The notes under the pieces are model-generated. The model was not told the origin of the DNA. It searched no databases and was given only the letters and a program-made list of their open reading frames with translations. A stretch of DNA of 64,000 nt from an uncultured Pelagibacteraceae bacterium (GTDB lineage: Bacteria > Pseudomonadota > Alphaproteobacteria > Pelagibacterales > Pelagibacteraceae). How positions within the stretch are numbered: the stretch's first letter is position 1; every line of letters starts with the position of its first letter. The translations under genes and the position numbers were made by a program. Shown here one piece after another: positions 24,435 through 34,462 of this stretch. Location of the stretch: contig CACPID010000003.1 in assembly GCA_902633965.1 (NCBI GenBank), forward strand, positions 37,321 to 101,320, written 5' to 3'.

Positions 24435-26360
24435 TTACGCGCTTTTTTCTTTGTTCTCGTCTTTTACTTCTTCAAAGTCTGCATCAACAACGTTATCGTC
24501 TTTTTTTCCTTCTTGTTTATTATCTTTTGGTGCATCTCCAGGCTTAGCACTTTGTTGAGATTTATAAATTGCTTCACCTAATTTCATTGAAGATTGAACT
24601 AATTCTTGCGTTTTCTTTTTAATTTCCTCAACATCTGTTCCTTTTAATGCATTTCTTAAATTAGAAGCAGCAGTTTCAATTGCTTTCTTATCCGCCTCAG
24701 AAACTTTTGCTCCATGCTCTTTTAAATTTTTCTCAGTAGAGTGAATTAAAGTATCTGCCTGGTTTCTAGCATCTACAGCTTCTCTTTTTTTCTTATCTGC
24801 ATCCTTATTTGCTTCAGCTTCTTTTACCATTTTATTGATCTCTTCATCACTCAAACCACCAGATGCTTGGATTTGTATTTTTTGTTCTTTACCTGTACCT
24901 TTGTCCTTAGCCGAAACATTTACAATTCCATTTGCGTCTATATCAAAAGTTACCTCAATTTGAGGGACGCCTCTAGGTGCTGGCGCTATACCGACTAACT
25001 CAAAGTTACCTAAAATCTTATTGTCTGCAGCCATTTCTCTTTCTCCTTGCAATACTCTGATAGATACCGCTGGTTGGTTGTCTTCTGCAGTAGAAAATAC
25101 CTGGCTTTTCTTTGTTGGAATAGTCGTGTTTTTATCAATCAACTTAGTAGATACGCCACCTAATGTTTCAATACCTAATGATAAAGGAGTAACGTCCAAT
25201 AAAAGCACATCTTTCACATCGCCTTGAAGAACACCCGCCTGTATTGCTGCTCCCATAGCGACTACTTCGTCAGGATTAACTGATTTATTTGGCTCTTTAC
25301 CAAAAAAGTTTTTTACCTCTTCAACAACTTTCGGCATTCTTGTCATTCCTCCGACTAATACTACCTCATCAATTTCGCCAGCTGATAATCCAGCATCTTT
25401 AAGAGCGGTCTTACAAGGAGGAATAGTTCTCGTAATAAGTTCTTCAACTAAAGCCTCAAGTTTTGCTCTAGTCATTTTTAAATTTATATGTTTTGGACCA
25501 GTTTTGTCAGCAGTTATGAATGGTAAATTTATTTCAGTTTGCGTTGCTGAGGATAATTCTATTTTAGCTTTTTCAGCTGCCTCTTTTAATCTTTGCAGTG
25601 CTAGTTTATCTGATTTTAAATCTATACCATTTTCTTTTTTGAATTCATTTAATAAGTAATCAACAATAGTATTGTCAAAATCCTCGCCACCTAAAAAAGT
25701 ATCTCCATTTGTAGATTTTACCTCAAATACTCCATCACCTAATTCTAGAATTGATACATCGAATGTACCTCCACCCAAGTCGTAAACAGCAATTTTTTTA
25801 TTTTGTTTTTTTTTATCTAAACCATAAGCTAGTGAGGCAGCGGTTGGTTCATTTATAATTCTTAAAACTTCTAAACCAGCTATTTTTCCGGCATCTTTTG
25901 TTGCCTGTCTTTGAGCATCATTAAAATATGCAGGAACTGTTATGACAGCTTTGGAGACCTCTTGTCCCAAATATTTTTCTGCTGTCTCTTTCATTTTCTG
26001 TAGTACAAATGCTGAAATTTGAGAAGGTGAATATTTTTTTCCCTTAGACTCAATCCATGCATCACCTTTATCAGAATTAATAATTTTAAAAGGTGCAGTT
26101 TCTAAATCTTTTTTCACAGTGGGATCTTCAAAGTTTCTTCCAATCAATCTTTTAACTGCAAAAATTGTATTTTCAGGGTTTGTGACTGCCTGTCTTTTAG
26201 CTGGTTGTCCTATTAACTTTTCTTCAGTGTCGGTAAAAGCGACTACCGAAGGAGTAGTTCTAGCTCCCTCAGCATTTTCTAATACTTTAGCTTGGGTACC
26301 ATCCATTATGGCCACACAAGAGTTAGTTGTTCCTAAGTCTATTCCTATTACTTTGCTCAT
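24435..26360 (-). CDS. dnaK: Chaperone DnaK (Hsp70)
   Basis: A 641-residue Hsp70: [14 protein letters not shown] at the N-terminus, [14 protein letters not shown] phosphate loop near 195, [12 protein letters not shown] near 335, the [14 protein letters not shown] linker, the substrate-binding domain, and a Lys/Asp/Glu-rich tail ending [18 protein letters not shown]. No hrcA is nearby. The 81-base gap to grpE could hold a promoter, but I saw no convincing sigma-32 or CIRCE element there. Confidence 0.98.
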   Translation of the reverse strand: MSKVIGIDLGTTNSCVAIMDGTQAKVLENAEGARTTPSVVAFTDTEEKLIGQPAKRQAVTNPENTIFAVKRLIGRNFEDPTVKKDLETAPFKIINSDKGDAWIESKGKKYSPSQISAFVLQKMKETAEKYLGQEVSKAVITVPAYFNDAQRQATKDAGKIAGLEVLRIINEPTAASLAYGLDKKKQNKKIAVYDLGGGTFDVSILELGDGVFEVKSTNGDTFLGGEDFDNTIVDYLLNEFKKENGIDLKSDKLALQRLKEAAEKAKIELSSATQTEINLPFITADKTGPKHINLKMTRAKLEALVEELITRTIPPCKTALKDAGLSAGEIDEVVLVGGMTRMPKVVEEVKNFFGKEPNKSVNPDEVVAMGAAIQAGVLQGDVKDVLLLDVTPLSLGIETLGGVSTKLIDKNTTIPTKKSQVFSTAEDNQPAVSIRVLQGEREMAADNKILGNFELVGIAPAPRGVPQIEVTFDIDANGIVNVSAKDKGTGKEQKIQIQASGGLSDEEINKMVKEAEANKDADKKKREAVDARNQADTLIHSTEKNLKEHGAKVSEADKKAIETAASNLRNALKGTDVEEIKKKTQELVQSSMKLGEAIYKSQQSAKPGDAPKDNKQEGKKDDNVVDADFEEVKDENKEKSA

Positions 26361-26441
26361 AATTTTTATATAATGAAACTCATATAGGAGTTATTTTTTA
26401 ATCTACAAGCTTTGAACTCCCTAATTTTTGTCATTATTTAC

Positions 26442-27047
26442 CTATTTTTGATCATTTTTTTCTGAATTATCAGCACTTTTTTGTGTTTTTTTAGATACAC
26501 AAACTAAAGCTGGTCTTAAAAGTCTATCCTTCATCATAAAACCTTTTTGAATTTCTTGAACTATTGTGCCTGGTTCTTTTGTGTCATCTTCAACCTCCAT
26601 CATTGCTTGATGAAAATTCGGATCAAGTTTTTCGTTGATTGACTTAATGACTTCAATATTATTTTTTTTAAGAATGGATAACATGTCTTTATTGATGATC
26701 TCCAAATGCTCAATAATTTTTTTTAAAGCTTCAGTATTTTTTAATTCATTATCATTTTGAAGAGCTACTTTTGATCTTTCTAAATTATCAATTAAATTCA
26801 AAGATTCTCTTGCAAAAGAAAATCCACCGTATTCAAAGGCCTCTTCTTTTTCTTTTTCATATCTTCTTCTCTGATTTTCCATATCTGCATATATTCTTGT
26901 AACCTTATCTTCTAGATCTTTAATTTTATCTTCAGGAGTTTGTTGTTTTTTAACTCCTTTCTCTTCAGAATTTTTAATTTCAGATTTATCTTTAATGACT
27001 TCTTCAGTATTATTTTGATTTTTATTTTTAATTTCTTCTTTTTCCAT
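26442..27047 (-). CDS. grpE: Nucleotide exchange factor GrpE
   Basis: A 201-residue GrpE: a charged, disordered N-terminus rich in Lys, Glu and Asn, a long coiled coil (about 35-95, with DMENQRRRYEKEKEEA), and the C-terminal beta domain with GTIVQEIQKGFMMKDRLLRPALV, the conserved DnaK-contact block. It releases ADP from DnaK. It heads the minus-strand chaperone group and is divergent from rdgB with 36 bases between the starts. Confidence 0.95.
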   Translation of the reverse strand: MEKEEIKNKNQNNTEEVIKDKSEIKNSEEKGVKKQQTPEDKIKDLEDKVTRIYADMENQRRRYEKEKEEAFEYGGFSFARESLNLIDNLERSKVALQNDNELKNTEALKKIIEHLEIINKDMLSILKKNNIEVIKSINEKLDPNFHQAMMEVEDDTKEPGTIVQEIQKGFMMKDRLLRPALVCVSKKTQKSADNSEKNDQK

Positions 27048-27083
27048 AATAATCTATATGGTAAGAAAATATTAAATTACTAG

Positions 27084-27686
27084 ATGAAAATGAAAAAAAT
27101 TACTGAAATTCTTATAGGATCAAATAATAAAGGAAAAGTAAGGGAAATTAAGGCTTTGCTTCCAAAAAAAGTAAAGACTTTTACAACAAGATCTTTTAAT
27201 TTATCTAGTCCAAAAGAAACTGGAAAGACTTTTTTACAGAATTCATTAATTAAGGCTAGATATTTTTCTAAAAAATCAAAAAAAATTTGTATAGCCGATG
27301 ATTCAGGTCTTGAAATTGATCTTTTAGACAAAGCACCGGGCATATACTCAGCAAGATGGGGAGGCAAAAAAAATAATTTTAATCTTGCAATTAAAAAAGT
27401 TTACAGAAAACTAAATCAAAAAAATAAATTTTGGAAAAAGAAAAAGATAAAAGCTAGGTTTATTTGTGCTATCACAATATACGGGAAAAATTTCAAAACA
27501 TTTCAATCAATCGGAAAAATAGAGGGCAAAATATCAAATTTTAAAAAGGGAAAAAATGGCTTTGGTTATGATCCAATTTTTATTCCAAATGGAAAAAAAA
27601 TTACTTTTGGTCAAATGAAACCATCATTAAAATTTAAAATTGATCACAGATCAAAAGCATTTAAAAAAATTAGAAAATTTTTTTAA
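27084..27686 (+). CDS. rdgB: XTP/dITP pyrophosphatase (RdgB/HAM1 family)
   Basis: A 200-residue Ham1-fold enzyme: ILIGSNNKGKVREIKALL (substrate-binding SxNxxK), IADDSGLEIDLLDKAPGIYSARWGG with catalytic Asp, KIEGKI, GFGYDPIFIPNG and the SHRxKA-type end DHRSKAFKKI. It hydrolyses inosine and xanthosine triphosphates to keep them out of nucleic acids. In many proteobacteria it lies near hemW or rph; here it is divergent from grpE, and overlaps the LpoA-like gene tail to tail by 17 bases. Confidence 0.93.
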   Translation: MKMKKITEILIGSNNKGKVREIKALLPKKVKTFTTRSFNLSSPKETGKTFLQNSLIKARYFSKKSKKICIADDSGLEIDLLDKAPGIYSARWGGKKNNFNLAIKKVYRKLNQKNKFWKKKKIKARFICAITIYGKNFKTFQSIGKIEGKISNFKKGKNGFGYDPIFIPNGKKITFGQMKPSLKFKIDHRSKAFKKIRKFF

Positions 27687-28821
27687 ATTTTCCATTCTCA
27701 ACTTGATAAAAAGAAAGAATATGATTAATCTTTTTATTATTTATTTCAAATATTCCTGATACACCCTTAAATTTATTGTCTTTAGAAAATAATTTGCTAT
27801 CAACTTCAAAATTATTTTTTAATAATAAATAGTAAATTAAACCAATTAAATCATATCCCAGAATTCCTATTTGACTAGGATGTTCATTATAAATTTCTTT
27901 ATAATCATCTCTAAAATTTTGGAAATTCTCCCTATTTATAGAAGGGAATGAAATTGGTTGTGATGTTTCCTCTTTGAATAAAGTTTCATCAAACCATTGA
28001 TTTAAAGATATAAAAGTAATTTTTTTTGGAGAAACATCGGTATATAACAATGATGTTGTGACACTTTTTAAGCTTTCATTAAAATCAGCGATAATTATTG
28101 AGTCATATCCAATTTTACCAAGAGTGTCCTTCTTATTTAATATCTCCAATTTTCTTTCCTTGTTATTTTCATCAGAGTTTTCAACTCTTTTAATTTCATC
28201 CTCAAGGTTTCTTTTTCTAATTTTATATCTTGTTACTTTTTCAATTTGTTTTGTAAGCTTAGTTGGCTCTGCATCATAATAAAATATTTTTTTTGTTTTA
28301 ATTTTAGATTTAATTATTGCCTCTTCAACTTCCTCTTTAAAACTTTTTTTTGGCACCAAAACTAACGTTCCATCTAAATCATTCATTTCTAGATATTTTT
28401 TAATTGCATCAAATTGAGATTTGGCATTTATGCCTGAACTTATAACGTTATTCGGATTACCGATAACCTTATTTGTAAAAGATAAAAACGTTGCATCTTG
28501 AAATTTATTTAATTCTTTTAAATTTTTATTAAACACTGGACCAATAAAAACTTTTATTCCATCAGAGTAAAGTTCGTCTATAACTTTCAATGTTGTTGCT
28601 TGGTCTGACTTTGTATCTCTCGGTACAACTAATAATTTGTCATTATTAATCTTATTAATACCTAGTCTAACAGACTGAATTATTGATTGGCCTATATGTG
28701 ATGATTCACCTGATAGGGGTACTAATAAACCAATTTTAACAACTTCTTCAGAACTAACTGAGTTAATCAAAGCGATAAAAGCAAATAAGATTTTCAGTAT
28801 TTTTTTATAAAATTCTTTCAT
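27670..28821 (-). CDS. LpoA/LppC-like periplasmic protein (penicillin-binding protein activator fold)
   Basis: A 383-residue exported protein of the type I periplasmic-binding fold: signal sequence MKEFYKKILKILFAFIALINS, then VKIGLLVPLSGESSHIGQSI and GVKVFIGPVF-like strands. The LppC/LpoA C-terminal domain activates peptidoglycan synthase PBP1A in E. coli. Support comes from position: E. coli has lpoA divergent from rsmI with dolP nearby, and here rsmI and a BON lipoprotein follow. No lipobox Cys is seen in this signal peptide, unlike E. coli LpoA. ATG 28821 is chosen over a frame reaching 28995, which would overlap rsmI and lack a signal sequence at the right place. Confidence 0.75.
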   Translation of the reverse strand: MKEFYKKILKILFAFIALINSVSSEEVVKIGLLVPLSGESSHIGQSIIQSVRLGINKINNDKLLVVPRDTKSDQATTLKVIDELYSDGIKVFIGPVFNKNLKELNKFQDATFLSFTNKVIGNPNNVISSGINAKSQFDAIKKYLEMNDLDGTLVLVPKKSFKEEVEEAIIKSKIKTKKIFYYDAEPTKLTKQIEKVTRYKIRKRNLEDEIKRVENSDENNKERKLEILNKKDTLGKIGYDSIIIADFNESLKSVTTSLLYTDVSPKKITFISLNQWFDETLFKEETSQPISFPSINRENFQNFRDDYKEIYNEHPSQIGILGYDLIGLIYYLLLKNNFEVDSKLFSKDNKFKGVSGIFEINNKKINHILSFYQVENGKFKKIF

Positions 28822-28852
28822 TTTAATATGTTTATTATAATTATAATAAGTA

Positions 28853-29710
28853 ATGATTTCATTCACTGATTTTAACAAAAATAAGTTAGAAAATGGTCTA
28901 TATGTTGTTTCCACACCAATTGGTAATCTTTCTGACATTTCTTTTAGAGCAATAGATGTTTTAAGCCAATCACACTTTATAATTTGTGAAGACACAAGAG
29001 TTTCAAAAAAGTTATTAGAAAAATATAAGATTAAAAATAAACTTCTATCAAATCATAAATTTAATGAGAAAAAAAACCTTGGAAAATTAATTGGTTTACT
29101 AAAGTCTGATAAAATTGTTTCATTAATATCTGATGCTGGAACACCATGTGTTTCTGATCCTGGATCTGTCTTAGTAAGTGAAGCGATTAAAGAAAATATA
29201 AAAATTTATAGCGTTCCAGGAGCCAGTTCTGTTGCAGCTGCTTTTTCAGTTAGTGGATTTACTGGTAAATATTTTTTTTATGGTTTTTTTCCAGAAAAGA
29301 AAAATGAATTAGAGAATGATTTTAAGACATTAGCAAATTTGAACTGTTCAATAGTTTTTTTTATATCTGCGAAAAAGTTTGAAAAAAAGAAAACCGAAAT
29401 TAAGAAATACTTTTCTAAAAGAAAACTTGTAATTTGTAAGGAAATAACAAAATTATATGAGGAATATATTCGGTTCGACGTAATTGATATTGATAAAGTT
29501 AATATGAACCTTAAGGGCGAGATTACATTGGTTTTTTCTCCATTAGCTTTAGATGATGAGAATTTTTTGGATACTGAGGATAAGAAAAAAATTAAAAAAT
29601 TAATTAAAAAATCTAGTATAAAAGATATAATAAAAATAATTAGTAAAAATAAAAAGATTTCCAAGAAAGAAATCTACAATTTTTGCTTAAATATAAAAAA
29701 TGAAAGTTAA
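28853..29710 (+). CDS. rsmI: 16S rRNA (cytidine1402-2'-O)-methyltransferase
   Basis: A 285-residue tetrapyrrole-methylase-fold enzyme with LYVVSTPIGNLSDIS, CEDTRVSKKLL, LISDAGTPCVSDPG and VPGASSVAAAFSVSG, the RsmI-specific blocks. It methylates the ribose of C1402 in the ribosomal decoding centre, with RsmH modifying the base. It is divergent from the LpoA-like gene and overlaps the next lipoprotein gene by 11 bases. Confidence 0.95.
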   Translation: MISFTDFNKNKLENGLYVVSTPIGNLSDISFRAIDVLSQSHFIICEDTRVSKKLLEKYKIKNKLLSNHKFNEKKNLGKLIGLLKSDKIVSLISDAGTPCVSDPGSVLVSEAIKENIKIYSVPGASSVAAAFSVSGFTGKYFFYGFFPEKKNELENDFKTLANLNCSIVFFISAKKFEKKKTEIKKYFSKRKLVICKEITKLYEEYIRFDVIDIDKVNMNLKGEITLVFSPLALDDENFLDTEDKKKIKKLIKKSSIKDIIKIISKNKKISKKEIYNFCLNIKNES

Positions 29711-30293
29711 TATTACTTTTAAAATATTATTATTATTCATAACAACGAGTTGTGTTGGTACTTCTTCCCAAGGAATATTTGGAACTGGAGTAAGTGTTGC
29801 TTTAGATCCAAGATCAATAGGCACACAAATAGACGATAATATAATGCAAAAAAATCTATCCTCAAGATTGCTTCTGAAAGATAAAAAATATGTTTTATCA
29901 ATAAATACAAAAGTACTAGATGGCAGAATTTTTATAACTGGAAAAGTTGAAGATCCTGAAGAAAAACTACAAATTACAAAAATGGCTTGGGAAACTAATG
30001 GTGTGAGATCAGTTAAAAATAATATAATTATTAAAGAGGAATTTAATTTTAAACAATCAGCCAAAGATCTTCTAATTACAAGTCAATTGAGGACTGCTAT
30101 GATTGTAAATAAGAAAATAAAATCAACAAATTATAATATAGATACTTATAAAAAGAAAATTTACATCTACGGTATTGCGCAAGATAAGGATGAAATGAAA
30201 CAAGTTATTCAAGAAGCTAAATCAATACTGGATGTAGATAAAGTCGTTGGCAGTATTTTATTAGTTGAAGATTTAAGAATACAAAAAAACTAG
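29700..30293 (+). CDS. BON-domain lipoprotein, DolP (YraP)-like
   Basis: A 197-residue envelope protein. The signal peptide ends with the lipobox-like ITTSC, so Cys 18 is probably lipidated. Two BON domains follow (about 45-110 and 115-190), the second around YIYGIAQDKDEMKQVIQEA. BON domains bind phospholipid; E. coli DolP maintains outer-membrane integrity and lies in the same lpoA-rsmI neighbourhood. It overlaps the minus-strand gene that follows by 4 bases. Confidence 0.82.
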   Translation: MKVNITFKILLLFITTSCVGTSSQGIFGTGVSVALDPRSIGTQIDDNIMQKNLSSRLLLKDKKYVLSINTKVLDGRIFITGKVEDPEEKLQITKMAWETNGVRSVKNNIIIKEEFNFKQSAKDLLITSQLRTAMIVNKKIKSTNYNIDTYKKKIYIYGIAQDKDEMKQVIQEAKSILDVDKVVGSILLVEDLRIQKN

Positions 30294-30583
30294 TTTAAAA
30301 TTAAAAACAAAATCTTACTCATAAAAGACATAAAAATTATAAAACTTAGAAAAAAAATCCAGTACATTATTGTAACTGCACGATTTCTTTTCCTTCTGAG
30401 TATTACGAAATTTTCATCATCTAAGTTTGAAATATCTCTTTTTCCTTTAACTGGATAGTCGTAACTCCACCTCCAGATAGTATCACCAAATCTTGCATCT
30501 AAATTATTAAAATATCTTATCCAAGCAGAGGCCCAAAGAAATGTAAAATATAAAATTATTAACAGCAATAATTCTGTTAACAT
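30290..30583 (-). CDS. Hypothetical two-helix membrane protein (97 aa)
   Basis: I do not recognise this protein. Two hydrophobic segments, LTELLLLIILYFTFLWASAW (2-21) and IMYWIFFLSFIIFMSFM (about 72-88), enclose a charged loop of about 50 residues. With maeB (stop-to-start gap of 4 bases) it may be co-transcribed as the downstream gene. It converges on the BON lipoprotein gene with a 4-base overlap. Confidence 0.65.
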   Translation of the reverse strand: MLTELLLLIILYFTFLWASAWIRYFNNLDARFGDTIWRWSYDYPVKGKRDISNLDDENFVILRRKRNRAVTIMYWIFFLSFIIFMSFMSKILFLILN

Positions 30584-30587
30584 TTTC

Positions 30588-32879
30588 TTAATTTATTTTT
30601 CCATAGTTAATTACACCTGCAGAGTATGCTGCTACAGATGCAAGATTAAGTATATCTGATGTTGAAGATCTTAGAGGTGCAACTTCAATTGCTCTACCTA
30701 GTCCAATCAATAAAGGTCCTATACCCTTAACATCTCCTAAAGTTTTCATTATCTTGTAAGAGATGGCAGCGCTATGCTGTCCAGGCATAATAAGCACGTT
30801 TGCGTTTCCAACAATTTCTGACATTGGATATAGATCTTTATACTCAGTATTAAGCGCCACATCTGGTTGCATATCTCCATCAAATTTAAAATCGACATTC
30901 ATTTTTTTTAAAATATCAACGGCATCTATTATATGTTTTGTTCTGCTGGTAATAGGTTGACCGAATGTAGAGTGGGATAAGAAAGCAACTTTTGGATCAA
31001 AACCGAATAATCTCACAACTCTTGCAGCAGATTTTGCAATTTCTGCCAATTGTTTTGACGTAGGGTACTCGTGAACTGTTGTGTCAGCTATGAAAACAGT
31101 TTTGCCTTTACTGACTACCATATTTAGTCCAAACATTATCTCACCTGGTCTAGCATCAATAACTTTAGTTATTTTTTTTAAAGATTGAGAATATCGTCTA
31201 GTATTGCCAGTTACCATTGCATCTGCATCTCCACACTCAACCATGCATGAAGCCCATATTACCCTGTCGTTTCTAGACATTTTATCACAATCTCTTTCCA
31301 ACAAACCTTCTTTTCTGTGTAATTTGTTAAATAGAAATTTTATGTATTTTTCTCTTAAAATTTTATTTTTTTTCGCATTTACAATTTCAATATTGAAGTT
31401 TTCGCTGTATCCGATCTCTTTTAGTTTTTTTTTAATAATTTCCTCTTTTGCAACAATCATAGGTATTCCTAAGCCTGAATTTTTAAATGCTATAGCTGCT
31501 TTTAGCGTATTTTCATCTTCTCCATCTGCAAAAACAACTTTTTTTTGAGTTTTTTTAATTTGATTATTTATTCCCTGCATGATCGTAACAGAGGGATCAA
31601 GCCTTTGTTTAAGTTGCTCAGAATAAATATTAAAATTATCAATTTTCTTTCTTGCAACTCCAGTTTTAATTGCTGCTTTAGCAACTGCAACAGGTATTAC
31701 ACTAATTAGTCTTGGATCAAAAGTAGAAGGTATAATATATTCTCTTCCGTAAGTTGGTCTTTCCCCACCCATAGCTGCAACAACTTCATCTGGAACACGT
31801 TCTCTTGCTAAAGAAGCAATTGCTTTCACAGCTGCAACTTTCATTTCTTCATTTATTGTTTTTGCTCTTACGTCTAATGCTCCTCTAAAAATATAAGGAA
31901 AGCCAATTAAATTGTTTACTTGATTTGGGTAATCAGATCTTCCAGTGGCAACTATCGCATCTTTTCTTACTTCCTCTATTTCTTCAGGTGTAATTTCAGG
32001 GTCTGGATTCGCGCAGGCAAAAATAATTGGATTCTTAGACATCAACTTAACCATATCCTTTTTTAAAACACCAGCTGAGGAGAGACCCAAAAACACATCT
32101 GCATTTTTAATCGCATCTTTTAATGTTCTATCTTTTGTGTCAATAGCAAAAGCAGACTTCCATTGATTAAGACCATCACGTTTTTTATGGATTACTCCTT
32201 TTCTATCTAACATCGTAATATTCTTTCTTGTAACACCTGTTTTTATAAAAAGGTTGGTACATGCCATTGCTGAGGCTCCTGCACCGTTAACTACAACTTT
32301 GATTTTTTTAATATCTTTTTTTGCTATATCGATAGCATTAATTAATGCGGCACATGTAATAATTGCAGTCCCATGTTGGTCATCATGGAAAACAGGGATG
32401 TCTAAAATCTCTTTTAATTTTTTCTCAATTATAAAACAATCTGGGGCAGCAATATCTTCAAGATTAATACCACCAAAGCTTTTTGAGAAATTCTTAATAG
32501 ATTTAATAATTTCATCTGCATCATTTGAGTCAATTTCTAAATCTATTGAATCTATATCTGCGAATCTTTTGAATAAAACAGCTTTTCCCTCCATTACTGG
32601 TTTAGACGCGATTGCACCTAAATTTCCCAAACCTAATATTGCAGATCCATTACTTATTACCGCAACAAGATTACCTTTTGTTGTGTAATCATAAGCTAAG
32701 TCAGGGTTTTTATATATGGCTTTAACAGGTGCGGCCACGCCTGGCGAATAGGCAAGAGCCAAGTCCCTCTTAGTTGTCATTGGTTTTGAGGAAACAATCT
32801 CGATTTTACCAGATTTATTATTATTATGAAATTCTAATGCTTCTTTATCTGAATAATGTTCAATTTTCTTTTTTTTCAT
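30588..32879 (-). CDS. maeB: NADP-dependent malic enzyme with phosphotransacetylase-like domain
   Basis: A 763-residue two-part enzyme. Residues 1 to about 430 are malic enzyme: LAYSPGVAAPVKAI, the metal site VFHDDQHGTAI, and the nucleotide fold VVNGAGASAMACTNL. Residues about 430-763 are the phosphotransacetylase-like domain (VVFADGEDENTLKAA, FMLHSTFGQP-type block LSHSTFGQP, LIMPGQHSAAI), which in MaeB is regulatory, sensing acetyl-CoA, rather than catalytic. It converts malate to pyruvate with NADPH production. It is divergent from murJ with 50 bases between the starts. Confidence 0.95.
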   Translation of the reverse strand: MKKKKIEHYSDKEALEFHNNNKSGKIEIVSSKPMTTKRDLALAYSPGVAAPVKAIYKNPDLAYDYTTKGNLVAVISNGSAILGLGNLGAIASKPVMEGKAVLFKRFADIDSIDLEIDSNDADEIIKSIKNFSKSFGGINLEDIAAPDCFIIEKKLKEILDIPVFHDDQHGTAIITCAALINAIDIAKKDIKKIKVVVNGAGASAMACTNLFIKTGVTRKNITMLDRKGVIHKKRDGLNQWKSAFAIDTKDRTLKDAIKNADVFLGLSSAGVLKKDMVKLMSKNPIIFACANPDPEITPEEIEEVRKDAIVATGRSDYPNQVNNLIGFPYIFRGALDVRAKTINEEMKVAAVKAIASLARERVPDEVVAAMGGERPTYGREYIIPSTFDPRLISVIPVAVAKAAIKTGVARKKIDNFNIYSEQLKQRLDPSVTIMQGINNQIKKTQKKVVFADGEDENTLKAAIAFKNSGLGIPMIVAKEEIIKKKLKEIGYSENFNIEIVNAKKNKILREKYIKFLFNKLHRKEGLLERDCDKMSRNDRVIWASCMVECGDADAMVTGNTRRYSQSLKKITKVIDARPGEIMFGLNMVVSKGKTVFIADTTVHEYPTSKQLAEIAKSAARVVRLFGFDPKVAFLSHSTFGQPITSRTKHIIDAVDILKKMNVDFKFDGDMQPDVALNTEYKDLYPMSEIVGNANVLIMPGQHSAAISYKIMKTLGDVKGIGPLLIGLGRAIEVAPLRSSTSDILNLASVAAYSAGVINYGKIN

Positions 32880-32929
32880 TTAATACAATTAGCGATACAA
32901 ATAGAGCTAAATTAAGACTAATATGATTT

Positions 32930-34459
32930 ATGAATCTAATTAAGTCAACCGGGACATTTAGCTTCTTCACTTTATTAAGTAGAGTTCTTGGATATTTGCG
33001 GGACTTATTTATAGCAATATTTTTGGGGTCTGGTCCAATAGCTGATGCATTTTTTGTTGCTTTTAGAATACCAAATACTTTCAGAAGATTATTTTCAGAG
33101 GGAACATTTAATGCTGCTTTCGTACCCCTTTATTCAACAGAACTTACAAAAGGTAAAAAGCCATCACAAAAATTTGCTAACGAAATATATAATATTCTAA
33201 TAGTTGGTTTACTTTTTTTAATTTTAATTATTGAAATTTTTATGCCTTGGTTCGTACTTTTGATTGCTCCAGGCTTTACAGAAAATTCCGAAAAACTTGA
33301 ACTTACAATTTATCTAACTAGGATAACATTTCCTTTTTTATTTTTTATAAGTTTAGCATCTTTTTTTGCAGCAATACTAAATTCGCATAATAAATTTGCT
33401 CTATCAGCTGCTGCACCGATAGTCTTAAATATAATTTTAATTTTAATATTACTTTTTGGCAGATATTTAAACGATGATCTTGTGAAATATTTAGCTTACG
33501 GAGTAACTATTTCGGGAATAATTCAGTTTTTATTGTTGATCTTGTTTGTTAAAAACTTTGTAAGTTTAAATATATCATTAAAATTTAAATTAACAAAAAA
33601 CGTAAAGTTATTTTTTACTAAACTCTTACCAAGTATTTTTTCCTCTGGCGTAACTCAAATTAATATTCTAGTTGGAACGATAATTGCATCATTTCAAGCA
33701 AGTGCAGTCTCTTATTTATATTATGCAGATAGAATTTATCAAATTAATCTGGCTATAGCTGGGATAGCAATAGGTACAATATTGCTTCCCAACCTTAGCA
33801 GATATGTTAAAGAAAAAAATCAAAATAAAATAAATCTAATTCAAAATAAGTCACTTGAGCTTAGTTTATTTTTAAGTATTCCTGCAACTCTTGCATTATT
33901 AATTGCATCAGAGGAAATTACATCCTCTCTCTTTGGATACGGTTCTTTTAATAATTTAAGTGTTAAAAATTCGGCCGATGCACTTTTTTATTTTGCTCTA
34001 GGACTACCTGCATTTGCATTTATTAAAGTTTTTTCAAGTTTTGTTTTTGCAAGACAAAATACTAAAATTCCATTTTACTTTTCATTAATTTCTGTAATTT
34101 TTAATATAATTATAAGCTTATATTTTTTCAATAAAATTGGATTTATAATAATTCCAATAGCAACCTCTATATCATCCTGGTTAAATTCATTATTATTACT
34201 ATTTTATTTAATCTACAAAAATTATTTTAACTTTAAATTAGATATTATTATTTCTTTTATAAGAATTGTTTTAGTTTCATCGATAACGTCATTAATATTT
34301 TATTATCTTATTGATCTGACCCAAGAATATCTAACTTTTGAAAGTGGTTATAAGTTATTAACTATGCTCGCTATAGTAGTTTTAACATTAATAATTTATA
34401 TTGTGATATCGATCATTACTAAAGCTTTCAAAATATCAGATATTAAATTAAAGTATTGA
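32930..34459 (+). CDS. murJ: Lipid II flippase MurJ
   Basis: A 509-residue polytopic protein with about fourteen membrane segments. TFFTLLSRVLGYLRDLFIA-like residues at the N-terminus (here FSFFTLLSRVLGYLRD) and FRIPNTFRRLFSEGTFNAAFVPLY are the MurJ/MviN signatures, with conserved Arg residues lining the central cavity. It moves lipid II across the inner membrane for peptidoglycan synthesis. It heads a plus-strand run with trpS 3 bases downstream. Confidence 0.94.
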   Translation: MNLIKSTGTFSFFTLLSRVLGYLRDLFIAIFLGSGPIADAFFVAFRIPNTFRRLFSEGTFNAAFVPLYSTELTKGKKPSQKFANEIYNILIVGLLFLILIIEIFMPWFVLLIAPGFTENSEKLELTIYLTRITFPFLFFISLASFFAAILNSHNKFALSAAAPIVLNIILILILLFGRYLNDDLVKYLAYGVTISGIIQFLLLILFVKNFVSLNISLKFKLTKNVKLFFTKLLPSIFSSGVTQINILVGTIIASFQASAVSYLYYADRIYQINLAIAGIAIGTILLPNLSRYVKEKNQNKINLIQNKSLELSLFLSIPATLALLIASEEITSSLFGYGSFNNLSVKNSADALFYFALGLPAFAFIKVFSSFVFARQNTKIPFYFSLISVIFNIIISLYFFNKIGFIIIPIATSISSWLNSLLLLFYLIYKNYFNFKLDIIISFIRIVLVSSITSLIFYYLIDLTQEYLTFESGYKLLTMLAIVVLTLIIYIVISIITKAFKISDIKLKY

Positions 34460-34462
34460 TTT

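Noticed and set aside
25021..25227. Plus-strand ORFs inside dnaK, maeB and dnaJ
   Set aside because: They are antisense frames over strongly conserved genes, with no ribosome-binding site or family match.
26377..26392. Inverted repeat AACTC-ATATAG-GAGTT upstream of dnaK as a CIRCE-like heat-shock operator
   Set aside because: Five-base arms with a six-base loop are too weak and do not match CIRCE (nine-base arms); no hrcA is seen.
28822..28995. N-terminal extension of the LpoA-like protein
   Set aside because: It overlaps the 5' part of rsmI on the other strand, and the signal peptide starts at ATG 28821.
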